DNA from: Bifidobacterium tibiigranuli
Lineage (GTDB): Bacteria > Actinomycetota > Actinomycetes > Actinomycetales > Bifidobacteriaceae
Length of the DNA: 64,000 nt
NCBI RefSeq assembly: GCF_009371885.1
Contig: NZ_QLZA01000002.1
Span: 62,001 to 126,000 of the forward strand
Direction: 5' to 3'
A program made the translations under genes and the position numbers. Below the pieces are notes generated by a model. It worked only from the letters and a program-made list of their open reading frames with translations, did not search any database and was not told the DNA's origin. Below, piece after piece: positions 19,588 to 28,527 of the stretch (positions within the stretch are counted from its first letter, which is position 1; every line of letters begins with the position of its first letter).

Positions 19588-21459
19588 TCACGCCATCTTC
19601 AGGTAGTGCTTCCAGTAATCGACGGAAGTCAGCGTTTGCCGCGCCTCGGCGTACTCCTGCTTCAAGCGGTCGATATTGGCCTTGTAGTACTTGAGGTCGC
19701 GCTTATACCGCTTTTCGATCTGCTGGTAGCGCTTCGCGTCTTTGGCGCGAATGGCGCCCTTGCGGTTGTACCAGTCCATGATCACAAGCTTTTTCTTGCC
19801 GCGGATGACGCCGGCGGGGTATAGCCATCCCTGCATGGGAATCACGGCATAGCCTTTGCCTTCGCTCGTGAGGTAGCGCTGCCCGTTATCGGTGACGAAA
19901 TCATCAAGCCGCTGGGCAATCGTGCGGGGCTTGTTGCCATCGATGAGCTGGCGATCGATGTCATGGACATTGAAGCCCTTGAGGTCCGGGTCCTCGTCGG
20001 CCTGGCGCTGCAGGGTCTCGAAGTCCACCAGCTGCTCCTTGTTGCGGTTGGCGGCCATGAAGGTCTTCTCGGCGATGCCCGGCGTGCTGATGAACTCCGG
20101 CCCCTTGAGGAAGTCCTCGAAGGCATCGAGGCACAGCTCGGCGTTCTCATAGCCGAACTTCTTGAGCTCAAGCCGGATATTGTTCTTGAGCTCATGCATG
20201 AAGTCCGAGCTGGGAGCCATATCGCACACGGCCTGCGCAACCATGGTGTTCCTCGTCGTCTGGTAGCGCTCGACGGCGGCGTTGTAACGCTCATGGAAGG
20301 ACAGATGCCAGATGCACAGTCCGTTCATAGTGATGAACGGTGTCTTGCAGCGAATCCCGTATTCCGCGTCGTCACAGCGCACGAAGAAGGGCAACGGCAG
20401 CCCATTGCGCTTGATCACGTCAATCGGTATGCAGCAGTACCACCATGCCGCGTACATGCTCTTGCGCATCGTCGAGGTGGTGGTGAAGGTTTCGTTGTAG
20501 ATGAGATCCTCGAATTTCGTCAGGCGAATGCTCGGCTTGCACGGCGCGAAAGTGCCTTCCGGCGTCATGAACCCGATATCTTCCCACTGGTCTTCGCCGA
20601 TCTCGAAGTTGAGCATCGCACCGCTGATCATCGCGTCGCGGTACTCCTCCTTGAGCAGGCGCAGCAGGTTGTAGGTGCGCTTGATGCTCTCCGGCGAGAC
20701 GGCCACATCGTCGTCCATGAGCAGGACGTTCGTCGCCACCGGCGTCTGCTCCATCGCGGTGAGCATGCCGCGCGTGAAGCCGCCCGCCCCGCCGACGTTG
20801 TCGTTCGGAATCACCTGCACGCCATCGCCGCTCATGCCTTCCGCATCCAGCGTGCGGCCGTTGTCGATGACGTACATATGGAAGTGGCTGGCGATATCGT
20901 CCTCGGATTCGAGGATGTGCTGCCTGACCAGATTCACATTGTTGATGATGTAGCTTTCCTTCTTGAACGTCGTCGTGGACAGCGCCAGCTCGACATCGCG
21001 CAGCTCGCCGGAATAGTCGACGCCGTAGAAGCCGTTCCTGATCTCGACGCGGCCCTGCGTCGTGATGGAGAATCCGACGATCACCATGTTCTCGTCAACG
21101 CGCAGCGGCAGATCGACGCTCTGCCATTCCTCGCTGGCGGCGACCTGCTGCACGCTGCCATCGACCAGGATGGAATGCGCGGCGAAGGCATCGCCCATCG
21201 TCTGCTGCACTTCGCAAGCCGCGCCTTTGAGCTCCACATGCAACGTGAAATCCTCGGCGATGGTGTACTTGCGCAGCTTCGCGACCGAAAGCGAATTGAA
21301 ATACGTGGTGAAGTCGAAGACGCCCGCGCGCAGCATGACCCAGTCTGCGGTCTCATCGTCGAAAACCACCGGCTGGTCAGCCTTGCAGTACATGCCCGGG
21401 TAGGCTATGGCCCGAGGATTGTTTTCCAACAGGATGTTGGCGAATTTCATGCTTGGCAT
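19588..21459 (-). CDS. Second GlfT2-like galactofuranosyltransferase
   Basis: A 623-residue relative of GlfT2 with the same order: beta-sandwich N-terminus (to about residue 165), GT-A domain and helical C-terminus. VLLMDDDVAVSPES carries the DDD metal site, FVRCDDAEYGIR the catalytic acidic motif and CIWHLSFH the metal His. GGAGGFTRGM corresponds to GGSAGFSRGM of the first paralogue at 3255-5348. Outside these motifs the two differ strongly, so they probably act at different steps, such as initiation versus elongation or two acceptors. The C-terminus is rich in Lys, Tyr and Arg. The ATG at 21459 has GAGGGA about 11 bases upstream; an ATG at 21450 is possible. Confidence 0.86.
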   Translation of the reverse strand: MPSMKFANILLENNPRAIAYPGMYCKADQPVVFDDETADWVMLRAGVFDFTTYFNSLSVAKLRKYTIAEDFTLHVELKGAACEVQQTMGDAFAAHSILVDGSVQQVAASEEWQSVDLPLRVDENMVIVGFSITTQGRVEIRNGFYGVDYSGELRDVELALSTTTFKKESYIINNVNLVRQHILESEDDIASHFHMYVIDNGRTLDAEGMSGDGVQVIPNDNVGGAGGFTRGMLTAMEQTPVATNVLLMDDDVAVSPESIKRTYNLLRLLKEEYRDAMISGAMLNFEIGEDQWEDIGFMTPEGTFAPCKPSIRLTKFEDLIYNETFTTTSTMRKSMYAAWWYCCIPIDVIKRNGLPLPFFVRCDDAEYGIRCKTPFITMNGLCIWHLSFHERYNAAVERYQTTRNTMVAQAVCDMAPSSDFMHELKNNIRLELKKFGYENAELCLDAFEDFLKGPEFISTPGIAEKTFMAANRNKEQLVDFETLQRQADEDPDLKGFNVHDIDRQLIDGNKPRTIAQRLDDFVTDNGQRYLTSEGKGYAVIPMQGWLYPAGVIRGKKKLVIMDWYNRKGAIRAKDAKRYQQIEKRYKRDLKYYKANIDRLKQEYAEARQTLTSVDYWKHYLKMA

Positions 21460-21631
21460 TTTTTGGCTGTCCCTCGTGTCGTTCGAATCATACCTGTCGT
21501 AATCTTAATGGTCCGTCCGCCAAATCTTCAGCATTGTGTGCATTTTCTCCATATCCTCATATTTTGTGCTGAGAAGTCCGACAAAATCTTCTATACTTGT
21601 ACAGTTGACTTCCAACCACGGGGATGAGGGC

Positions 21632-22759
21632 ATGGCTTCAAGAATTCGGTACTTCGACATCGCCAAAGGGGTGGCGATCCTCTGTGTCATACTCGGACAC
21701 AGCATCCTGATCGTCAATAACGCCCCCGCGAGCGGCTCTCTTGCCGCGTATCTGTACCATTTCTGCTTTACCTTCCATATGCCCCTGTTCTTCATCCTCT
21801 CAGGCTATTTCATGCATCCCGAGCGGCCTTTCAGAGGCGCCAAGGAATCGAAGGAGCTGCTGGCGACATACGGCATAACCTCCCTGACCGTGGTGGTGCT
21901 GAACACGCTGATAGCATGGTCGACCCGTACTGGAGGGAGAACGGCGTTCAGGCATTGGATGCTCACGGCGCTGTACGGCGCCGGTGCCAGAACCAACAAC
22001 TTCCTGTGGAAGGCTCCGGCATCCATCGGGGCCATCTGGTTCCTGCTGGCCTTGTTCTGGGCCCATTTACTCATGCATATTTTCGCCCGGATGAAGGGCG
22101 CGCCACTCTGGATCCTCCTCATCTTCTGCATCGGGTATTTCAGCGCACGGGTGGTCTGGCTCCCCGTCAGCATTCAGTCGGGCATGACCGCAACGCTGTT
22201 CGTCTATATCGGCTATGTGGCTCGGCAAGGCGACGTGCTGGGCTTCCTGCGGCACCACCGTTATCTCTGGATCGTGCCGTTCGCGGTGTGGGGACTGTTC
22301 TTCTGGGAGTTCAGCGGCTTTAGCATGGCCGTGAACCAATACGGCCAGCGGCCGCTGCTGGCACTGGTCGGCTCGTTCTGCGCCACGTTGGGCATCGTGG
22401 GCATCTGCATGGTCATCGACAAGGCAGTGCCCCCCTTGGGCAAAGGGCTGTCGCTGGTAGGGCAGTACACCCTGCCGATTCTGTGCATTCATCTTGTCGA
22501 AGACAGCATCACACCGTGGGGGCACGTCATTCCCCGGCTCGATGCCTTGACGCATGGAGTCGCGGTTCCTTACGTCATCTTCGCCGTGCGCACCATCATC
22601 GACCTTCTGCTCACCTGGGGCCTCTATCATGTGCCGAAAGTCAACATGCTGTTCTTCCCCAGCCTCGCCAAACAGCAGCGCGAAGCGCTAGTCGCAGCCG
22701 CTCCTGCCGCTGGCGGCACCACAACTTCGCACGCTCACCCAGCCCACCGCAGGCACTAG
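21632..22759 (+). CDS. Membrane acyltransferase (acyltransferase 3 family)
   Basis: Predicted to O-acylate a surface sugar. IRYFDIAKGVAILCVILGHS carries the family-typical Asp and His of the first helix, and FHMPLFFILSGYF is the second hallmark. About ten membrane helices follow, and the C-terminus is a short Ala/His-rich tail. I chose the ATG at 21632, preceded by GAGGG. The upstream in-frame stretch has no matching features, and a TATACT box at 21592-21597 lies within it, which argues that translation starts later. It is divergent from the second GlfT2-like gene, so a substituted galactan is a reasonable guess. Confidence 0.85.
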   Translation: MASRIRYFDIAKGVAILCVILGHSILIVNNAPASGSLAAYLYHFCFTFHMPLFFILSGYFMHPERPFRGAKESKELLATYGITSLTVVVLNTLIAWSTRTGGRTAFRHWMLTALYGAGARTNNFLWKAPASIGAIWFLLALFWAHLLMHIFARMKGAPLWILLIFCIGYFSARVVWLPVSIQSGMTATLFVYIGYVARQGDVLGFLRHHRYLWIVPFAVWGLFFWEFSGFSMAVNQYGQRPLLALVGSFCATLGIVGICMVIDKAVPPLGKGLSLVGQYTLPILCIHLVEDSITPWGHVIPRLDALTHGVAVPYVIFAVRTIIDLLLTWGLYHVPKVNMLFFPSLAKQQREALVAAAPAAGGTTTSHAHPAHRRH

Positions 22760-22864
22760 GAAGTTCTCCTCCCATGCCAAGCATTCTTCCCGAAACGTAA
22801 ACTGTGCAACCCCCGCACCGCCATGTCCTTCATGCGGGAATCGTGATGCAAAACCGTGCTGATA

Positions 22865-22911
22865 CGTCGCAACCCCCGCACATGCCTCATCCTCATGCGG
22901 GGGTTGCGACG
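22865..22911. terminator. Perfect 16-bp inverted repeat after the acyltransferase
   Basis: Arms 22865-22880 and 22896-22911 pair without mismatch around a 15-base loop, followed by TTT. A degenerate related half-site (CAACCCCCGCA near 22805, ATGCGGG near 22833) lies just upstream. It probably ends the acyltransferase transcript before the next promoter (TATAAT at 22931-22936). Confidence 0.7.
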
Positions 22912-22930
22912 TTTGGATACCAGACTTGGC

Positions 22931-22936
22931 ATATAA
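22931..22936 (+). promoter_or_regulatory. Candidate -10 box for the Excalibur/cell-wall-binding gene
   Basis: TATAAT lies 46 bases before the chosen ATG at 22983 and just downstream of the hairpin at 22865-22911. A good -35 box is not obvious. Confidence 0.4.
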
Positions 22937-22982
22937 TGCCCTATATCAATCATTTTCACTGAGAAAGATGCGAAGGCGCTCT

Positions 22983-23894
22983 ATGATTCATCATAAATAC
23001 AGTTCGCTAATTGTTGCCGCTTGCCTGGCACTGACCACGATGACTTGCATTCCGTCTGCATTTGCCGAGGGCAATGCCGAAGCCTCCGTTGAATGCAGCC
23101 AGCAGCCGGAATACACGGGGTGGGTTCATTCCGACAGCCTCTCCGCGAGACGTTGGTGCGAACAGGGGACCGTTGCCTCGTCCAAGGAGTTCTTTGACCC
23201 CGGGTCAAACGCATGGTATTGGGCGGATTCGGACGGATCAATCGCGCACGATAAAGATGTGTATCAATGGTCTAACGGTGGTAAATGGGTTCGCTACGAC
23301 CATAACGGCTATATGGTCAAAGGGGAGAACTACAAAAACGGCGGATGGTATTTCTTCGATCTTACTACCGGAGCCATGTTCAAGGGCATACACTACGTCG
23401 GAGTTAATGGCGGCAAGTGGGTGTACTACGACTGGACTACAGGGAAAATGGCTCACGGGGAGCAGTTTGTCAACTACGACGCCGCGCATACCGGATGGTA
23501 TCTGTTCGATACATATACCGGCGCGATGTTCCACGGCGACACTTTTGTCCGTTCCAATGGCGGGAAATGGGTCCGTTATGATTCAGTAACCGGCAAAATG
23601 GTGCACGGGCTGCAACGGCAAGGGAACGCCTACTATTATTTCGACCAGAACACCGGAAAAATGGCGCATGGGCGGACATATGTACCGGAATGGAACGGCT
23701 GGTTCTGGTTTGACCAGACGACGGGTCAATACATTCCGCAATCCTCGCAGCCCGCAAAACCGGCACAGCCTTCCGGTACGTATTATGCTAACTGCACTGC
23801 AGTTCGGCGGGCAGGCAAGGCTCCGCTTCACCGTGGAGATCCTGGATACCGCCCAGAACTCGACAGAGACAAGGACGGACTGGCCTGTGAGTAA
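22983..23894 (+). CDS. Secreted cell-wall-binding repeat protein with C-terminal Excalibur domain
   Basis: About 303 residues. A signal peptide (YSSLIVAACLALTTMTCIPSAFAEG) is followed by about eight cell-wall-binding repeats of the choline/glucan-binding type, with blocks such as GGKWVRYD, GWYLFDTYTGAMFHG and TGKMAHG. A short Pro/Ala linker leads to an Excalibur domain (YYANCTAVRRAGKAP ... DRDKDGLACE), whose DxDxDG loop and paired Cys bind calcium in the family. There is no catalytic domain, so it may be a structural or adhesive surface protein. GAAGGCG precedes the ATG at 22983; an ATG at 22968 would add five residues. The same repeat type recurs in the CHAP and GH25 proteins nearby. Confidence 0.88.
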   Translation: MIHHKYSSLIVAACLALTTMTCIPSAFAEGNAEASVECSQQPEYTGWVHSDSLSARRWCEQGTVASSKEFFDPGSNAWYWADSDGSIAHDKDVYQWSNGGKWVRYDHNGYMVKGENYKNGGWYFFDLTTGAMFKGIHYVGVNGGKWVYYDWTTGKMAHGEQFVNYDAAHTGWYLFDTYTGAMFHGDTFVRSNGGKWVRYDSVTGKMVHGLQRQGNAYYYFDQNTGKMAHGRTYVPEWNGWFWFDQTTGQYIPQSSQPAKPAQPSGTYYANCTAVRRAGKAPLHRGDPGYRPELDRDKDGLACE

Positions 23895-24084
23895 TCATCG
23901 GGCAGCTATGAATGACCGTTCACCGTTCACGTAGATATTCCAAGTAGATGCGTTATGCGTCTTTTGCTCTATCAGAAAAGATGCCTAGAATAGCCGTCGG
24001 CGTTATGATGGATCTTCCTTTGGGTTTTGCGGCATCGTGCATCATGACGCGGTTTCAACTTACGTGAGCAATGAACGAGGCGGA

Positions 24085-25941
24085 ATGAAGAACGGCAACC
24101 ATCTGAGCCAAGGCCCAGCTTCGCTCGAGATACCAGTCTTGAAGAAGCCGCATCTCCCCGCTCGTATCGCGATGGTGCTGCAGACCGTGGCGGTCGCGCT
24201 CGCCTGCGCCATAGCCGCCTTTCTCGCCGGGATATCCTGGTCGCACACTGGGCTTTTTCTTCTAGCGCCCCATGCCTCGCCGCTCCACAACATCACGACG
24301 GAACGGATGGATCTTCGCCAGATCCTACCTACGCCGATGTTCTACCTCGGGTTTGCTGTCCTGCTGGTTTTCCTCGCGGGAACCGCCTACGCCTGGACCA
24401 AGCTGCAGCCGAAGGCCCACATAGGGCTGTTCATCTTCGTGTATGCGCTCGCTGCATGCCTGCTCTGGGTTCTGGCGCTCGACATAACCGGAAACAGTTT
24501 CAGCTACCCGGATTCCACCAGCCTTATCCAGTCCGCGAACTCGCTTTCCCTAGGCCATTTCCACGATTTCGCCCCGCACGGTGTCGGCCATCCCACCTTT
24601 TATTCGTATTATTCCTGGTATCCGTTCCAGACCGGCGGGCTGCTGTGGTTCACCCTCATCTTCCTGCTGGTCGGCCCCGACAATTTGTTCGCCCTGCTCA
24701 TCCTCAATGCCATACTGACCGCATCCTCGGTGTGGGCCATCTGGAAGATCAGCACCTATATCGGACTTGGTGAAAAAGGGCAGCGGATAACCGTGCTGCT
24801 GCTCGCCGTCAACGTGCCGTTGCTCATGTCGGCAGGATTCATCTACACCAACGCCGCAGGACTGTTCTTCGTGCTGCTCGCCGTGCTCTGCGCGCTGCAG
24901 GCGATGCGGCAGCAGGATGCGCTGCAAGCCGCCATATGGACCTTCGGGGCCTTCGCCATCGGCACCCTCGCCATGATCATCAAGGGAACCGTCGTTCTTT
25001 TCGTGCTGGCCTTCGTGCTTCTGCTCGTGCTTTCGGCAATCCGGAAACGCATGTATTGGCTGATTGCGCTTGATATCATTCTCTTTGCGGCGGCTCATTG
25101 GGCGTCGGGATTGTCCGTGCCGCTCGTCGAGCATATCGTGGGCCAGAAATTCGGCGGCGGTTTGCCCCAGCTTTCCTGGATTGCGATAGGTCTTACGCAC
25201 TCAGGCGGGGCAACGTGGATGCCCGGGTGGTGGGATGCTTCAGCCATCCACCACTACGTCATCTACAAGGGCAACACGGCACTGCAGCAGCAGGCCGCCC
25301 AGGATACGATTCGCAACGCTATCAACGGCTTTACGAGCGACCCGCAGTCAGCGAGTACCTTCTTCATACAGAAGCTGGCCTCGGAGTGGGCGGAGCCGAC
25401 CTATCAGAGTCTGTTGTACTCGTCGCTCTCTCCGCGGCGCGCCAACAGCTCGCTGCTGGGCGCGGCCATGTTCGGGCCCAGCAGCCAACTGCTCGTCTCG
25501 TTCACCAACGTCTACCAATTCCTGCTGTATGCCTTCTGCACTATTGGCTGCATCCGTGGCATAACGGCGCGGAAGAAGAACCGCGACGCCTTCGAGGCGC
25601 TCTGCCTGAATGCGTGCATCATCGCCGCCGGATTCCTGTGCTTCCTGCTGTGGGAGGCGAAAAGCGTGTACGTGTTCCCCTTCGCCGCCATGATGGTTCC
25701 GCTCGCCGGGTACGGTTTGGAATGGTTATACTCGGCTGCGCGTGCGTTGATCCGATTCGTAACGTCCACGTTCATAGCGTCCAAGTCCATAGTGCTCAAG
25801 CGCACACAGCGCAGTGGGAGCGAAGTCGCGGTCGAAGACAGAAGCGCAGACGGCCACAGCGGCGAGATCGCGCCAATATCAGCACCGGTGGAACAGCAAG
25901 GCGTCAATGACCGCAAGGTCGATACCGTACCGACAGAATAG
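24085..25941 (+). CDS. GT-C-like polytopic membrane protein
   Basis: A 618-residue protein with 11-13 predicted helices and a long charged, soluble C-terminal tail (from about residue 560, rich in Ser, Glu and Asp). The first outer loop contains YPDSTSLIQSANSLSLGHFHDFAPHG, an acidic/His-rich loop in the place expected for GT-C enzymes. No specific family is recognised with confidence. GAGGCGGA precedes the ATG at 24085; an ATG at 24037 would add 16 residues. It converges on the LRR lipoprotein gene. It could accept a sugar from the polyprenyl-phosphate glycosyltransferase encoded at 28528-29535. Confidence 0.72.
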   Translation: MKNGNHLSQGPASLEIPVLKKPHLPARIAMVLQTVAVALACAIAAFLAGISWSHTGLFLLAPHASPLHNITTERMDLRQILPTPMFYLGFAVLLVFLAGTAYAWTKLQPKAHIGLFIFVYALAACLLWVLALDITGNSFSYPDSTSLIQSANSLSLGHFHDFAPHGVGHPTFYSYYSWYPFQTGGLLWFTLIFLLVGPDNLFALLILNAILTASSVWAIWKISTYIGLGEKGQRITVLLLAVNVPLLMSAGFIYTNAAGLFFVLLAVLCALQAMRQQDALQAAIWTFGAFAIGTLAMIIKGTVVLFVLAFVLLLVLSAIRKRMYWLIALDIILFAAAHWASGLSVPLVEHIVGQKFGGGLPQLSWIAIGLTHSGGATWMPGWWDASAIHHYVIYKGNTALQQQAAQDTIRNAINGFTSDPQSASTFFIQKLASEWAEPTYQSLLYSSLSPRRANSSLLGAAMFGPSSQLLVSFTNVYQFLLYAFCTIGCIRGITARKKNRDAFEALCLNACIIAAGFLCFLLWEAKSVYVFPFAAMMVPLAGYGLEWLYSAARALIRFVTSTFIASKSIVLKRTQRSGSEVAVEDRSADGHSGEIAPISAPVEQQGVNDRKVDTVPTE

Positions 25942-25957
25942 CAAGGCGAATAGCGCT

Positions 25958-25983
25958 TTTCCCGCGCAAGACCGCGCAGGAAA
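25958..25983. terminator. Hairpin between convergent genes
   Basis: Arms 25958-25967 and 25974-25983 pair with one mismatch, with T's on one flank and A's on the other. It lies 16 bases past the stop of the membrane protein gene. Likely a weak shared terminator. Confidence 0.45.
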
Positions 25984-26040
25984 GGACCCGCTTCAACGCG
26001 CACCTGCTGTGCTGCACAACCCGAGGGCTGCACAGCCATG

Positions 26041-26790
26041 CTACATATGCGTTACTTGGACTTCTCCCGACACGGTGCGGTACACATCGAATGAGCCATC
26101 CTGGTTCTGGATGGTGACGGTGTTGCCCGATTGCGCGGAACGTCGCACGATATTCTCGTCATACGGCGCATGCACATAGAGCTGCGTCTGCTTGCCGTCG
26201 ATCGGCGAGATATCGGCCGTCGGACATGCCACGCTCAGCGATTTCAGCGGCAGCTGCTTCAGCGCAGCCAAGTCGCATACGTTTGAACTCAGCGCGACCT
26301 GCGACAGCTTGGGCAGCGCGCCGAAGGCAGATATGTCGGATATGCTCGTCCCGTACATATTGATCTGTTCCAGCTTGGTCAGCCGGCTGACGCCATGCAA
26401 CGAGCTCAGAGCAGGCAGCGAGCTGACGTCCAGATACCGCAGACCGGTGAACACTTCCAGTCCCTGCAGGGTCTGCACTTGCTGCAGCTGGGCACCACAC
26501 TGCTGGTGATATTGCTGCGCGTACGCCGGGAAGGACAGCGAATCCAGAGCCGCCGCCTTCTTCGTGTTCACCGGGCTGTCGGCGGACTGCCCCAGCACCT
26601 TTGCCATGCAGACGGACACATGGGCGTCTTTGAACACCTTGGCGAGCGTCGGAGCGGGCTTGGCCGTATGCGATGGAGAGACAGCCGAACCCGAGTCTGA
26701 ACCCGAACCCGGCGCAGCGCAGGCGGCGAGCAGCGCCACTGCGGCCCCTGCGGTCGCGATGGCTTGAATCATGCGTCTGGCTGAGGTCAT
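26041..26790 (-). CDS. Leucine-rich-repeat lipoprotein
   Basis: About 249 residues. The lipobox LLAAC (Cys 24) follows a short hydrophobic leader, so the mature protein is lipid-anchored on the outer face of the membrane. A Ser/Pro-rich linker leads to a small helical part and then four or five leucine-rich strands (LEVFTGLRYLDVSSLPALSSL, LTKLEQINMYGTSISDISAF, LPKLSQVALSSN), as in internalin-type LRRs. No enzymatic motif is visible. It begins only seven bases after the CHAP gene stop, so the two are cotranscribed. The LRR could bind a partner or inhibit the adjacent hydrolase, but that is conjecture. Confidence 0.75.
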   Translation of the reverse strand: MTSARRMIQAIATAGAAVALLAACAAPGSGSDSGSAVSPSHTAKPAPTLAKVFKDAHVSVCMAKVLGQSADSPVNTKKAAALDSLSFPAYAQQYHQQCGAQLQQVQTLQGLEVFTGLRYLDVSSLPALSSLHGVSRLTKLEQINMYGTSISDISAFGALPKLSQVALSSNVCDLAALKQLPLKSLSVACPTADISPIDGKQTQLYVHAPYDENIVRRSAQSGNTVTIQNQDGSFDVYRTVSGEVQVTHM

Positions 26791-26797
26791 GCCGCAC

Positions 26798-28402
26798 TCA
26801 GCCCCAATATGGATGTGCGTAGCCGACCAGCACGTTGTACGAAGGGCGTTCGCCGATGCCGCCGAATATCGCATCCGCGACAATCGCGTGACCGCCATTG
26901 ACCGATACGACGATGCCCGCATGGGACGCGGAGTAGGCATCCGCCCAGCCCGGCCACTTGTAGAACGCGATGTCACCGACCTGCGGCGTCATGCTGACAC
27001 GGCCGCGCACCCGGTACCAATCGAAGTTGTGATGCGGCCAACCGGAGGCGGCGCCATCAGCGAGGAATATGCCGAGCCCTGATTCATGGAACACCCACCA
27101 CACCCAGGCCATGCACGGCCCGAAGGGGCAAATCAGCCCACCGTTCGCAGCGAGAATGCCAGGGGCGTCGATGTTCTTTCCATACGAGGAGCGGGCTTGC
27201 GCAAGCAGCCTGCCGATTATCTCATTCCTGGCGTATCGGCGGCCCGTCCACTGGTCAAAGTAGTACGGCATGCCATCAATCATCACTGCACCATGCACCA
27301 TCTTGCCGCTGACGCGATCGTAGAACACCTGCTTGCCGTGGTCCCACTGCCAGCCGTACAACGTAGCGCCGGTCCAATCGTTGAAGTAATACCAAGCGCC
27401 GCCGATGCACTGCTCACCCTTGCGCATCTTGCCATCGGGAATGCCGTAATACACCCATTTGCGTCCCTGCGGCAAATACTTCCAACCGTAAGTCACCGCG
27501 CCACTGGAAAGATCGAAGTAATACCAGGCGCCGTTGATGTCCTGCTCGCCTTTACGCATCCTGCCGTCAGGAATGCCGTAATACACCCACTTATGCCCTT
27601 GGGCGAGATACTTCCAACCGTAGGTCACCGCACCGGTGTAATGGTCGAACAGATACCATCCGGTGTGTTGGCCGTCAAAGTCCAGATATTGCTCATCATG
27701 CGCCATCGCGCCGGTATCGAAGCTGTAGTACACCCATTTAGAGCCGTTGCGCTCATGGATATAGGCCATGCCTTTGACCATGGCACCGGTCTTGTCGAAG
27801 TCGTACCAGTCGTGGGTTTGCGACCAATAGAATTCGCCGGTCACCACATCGCCCTGCGCATCGAGCTGGTACCATGCGCGGCTTTCCGGATCGTATACTT
27901 GCTCGTCCTTGACCATGACGCCATGATCGTACCAGTGCTTCACGCCGTCATTCACGACCCAGCCCTGCACGCTCGGATCAGGGGCAGATCCCCCGTTGTC
28001 TGAACCCGCGTTAGTGTCGCCAGTGTCGGGCGAAGCCTCGCTGCGCGATTCACCCGAAGCCTGCTGGCTCTGCTGGCCATTGACAGCCGAGTGGTCAGCG
28101 GCCGTCGGCGACTGGCTGCTCGTCGGCGCCTTCGATGGGTTGGAGGCTGACGGCGCAGCAGCGGATGCCCCCGTTTGCGTGCCGTTTCCTGATGGCTGAG
28201 CCGAAGGGGATGATTCACCCGTGCTAGGCTGCGAAGCGTCTCCCTGCTTGACTTGGCTCGAATCGACCTGCGTATCCTGCGCATTATCGGCCGGCAGCTG
28301 CGCACCCATGGCTGTAAACGTAAACGTCTGCGCCAGACTTGCCGCTACGATCAGCGCCCCCACTGCACCAAGAAACTTCGGCCTGTACCCCATCATTATC
28401 AC
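26798..28402 (-). CDS. Secreted CHAP-like amidase/peptidase with cell-wall-binding repeats
   Basis: A 534-residue wall hydrolase. A signal sequence ends near residue 34 (AMGAQ); residues 35-145 are a Ser/Gln/Ala-rich linker; residues 146-390 carry cell-wall-binding repeats, two of them almost identical. The C-terminal domain has PFGPCMAWVWWVF with probable nucleophile Cys430, PQVGDIAFYKW, and SASHAGIVVSV with His494, the layout of CHAP (NlpC/P60-like) peptidoglycan hydrolases. It should cleave cross-links or the amide bond in peptidoglycan. The start is a GTG at 28402 (ATG at 28396 or 28393 are alternatives). The downstream lipoprotein follows after seven bases. Confidence 0.87.
   Translation of the reverse strand: MIMMGYRPKFLGAVGALIVAASLAQTFTFTAMGAQLPADNAQDTQVDSSQVKQGDASQPSTGESSPSAQPSGNGTQTGASAAAPSASNPSKAPTSSQSPTAADHSAVNGQQSQQASGESRSEASPDTGDTNAGSDNGGSAPDPSVQGWVVNDGVKHWYDHGVMVKDEQVYDPESRAWYQLDAQGDVVTGEFYWSQTHDWYDFDKTGAMVKGMAYIHERNGSKWVYYSFDTGAMAHDEQYLDFDGQHTGWYLFDHYTGAVTYGWKYLAQGHKWVYYGIPDGRMRKGEQDINGAWYYFDLSSGAVTYGWKYLPQGRKWVYYGIPDGKMRKGEQCIGGAWYYFNDWTGATLYGWQWDHGKQVFYDRVSGKMVHGAVMIDGMPYYFDQWTGRRYARNEIIGRLLAQARSSYGKNIDAPGILAANGGLICPFGPCMAWVWWVFHESGLGIFLADGAASGWPHHNFDWYRVRGRVSMTPQVGDIAFYKWPGWADAYSASHAGIVVSVNGGHAIVADAIFGGIGERPSYNVLVGYAHPYWG
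27368..27631. repeat. Two 132-bp tandem repeats inside the CHAP protein gene
   Basis: Codons 258-301 and 302-345 encode two 44-residue units that are nearly the same, both containing GWKYL, KWVYYGIPDG and MRKGEQ. The other repeats in the protein are far more diverged, so this looks like a recent in-frame duplication. Confidence 0.8.
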
Positions 28403-28514
28403 GCTCTATCCCATATGTGAACAAATCAGCCGACTTTAAGGTAATGCTCCGCGTGGACACATGAAGACTCTGTGCATCGCTCATTCCCGCCGTATCATCA
28501 CATGGCGTCTGCGC

Positions 28515-28520
28515 TATACT
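28515..28520 (+). promoter_or_regulatory. Candidate -10 box, possibly for a leaderless mRNA
   Basis: TATACT lies exactly seven bases before the ATG at 28528, the same spacing as at 3242-3247. No clear -35 box was found. Confidence 0.45.
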
Positions 28521-28527
28521 GAGGCAC

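Noticed and set aside
19963..21627. A 554-codon plus-strand frame
   Set aside because: It lies antisense to the second GlfT2-like gene, has no domain and is Arg/His/Leu/Val-rich as expected for a GC-rich shadow frame.
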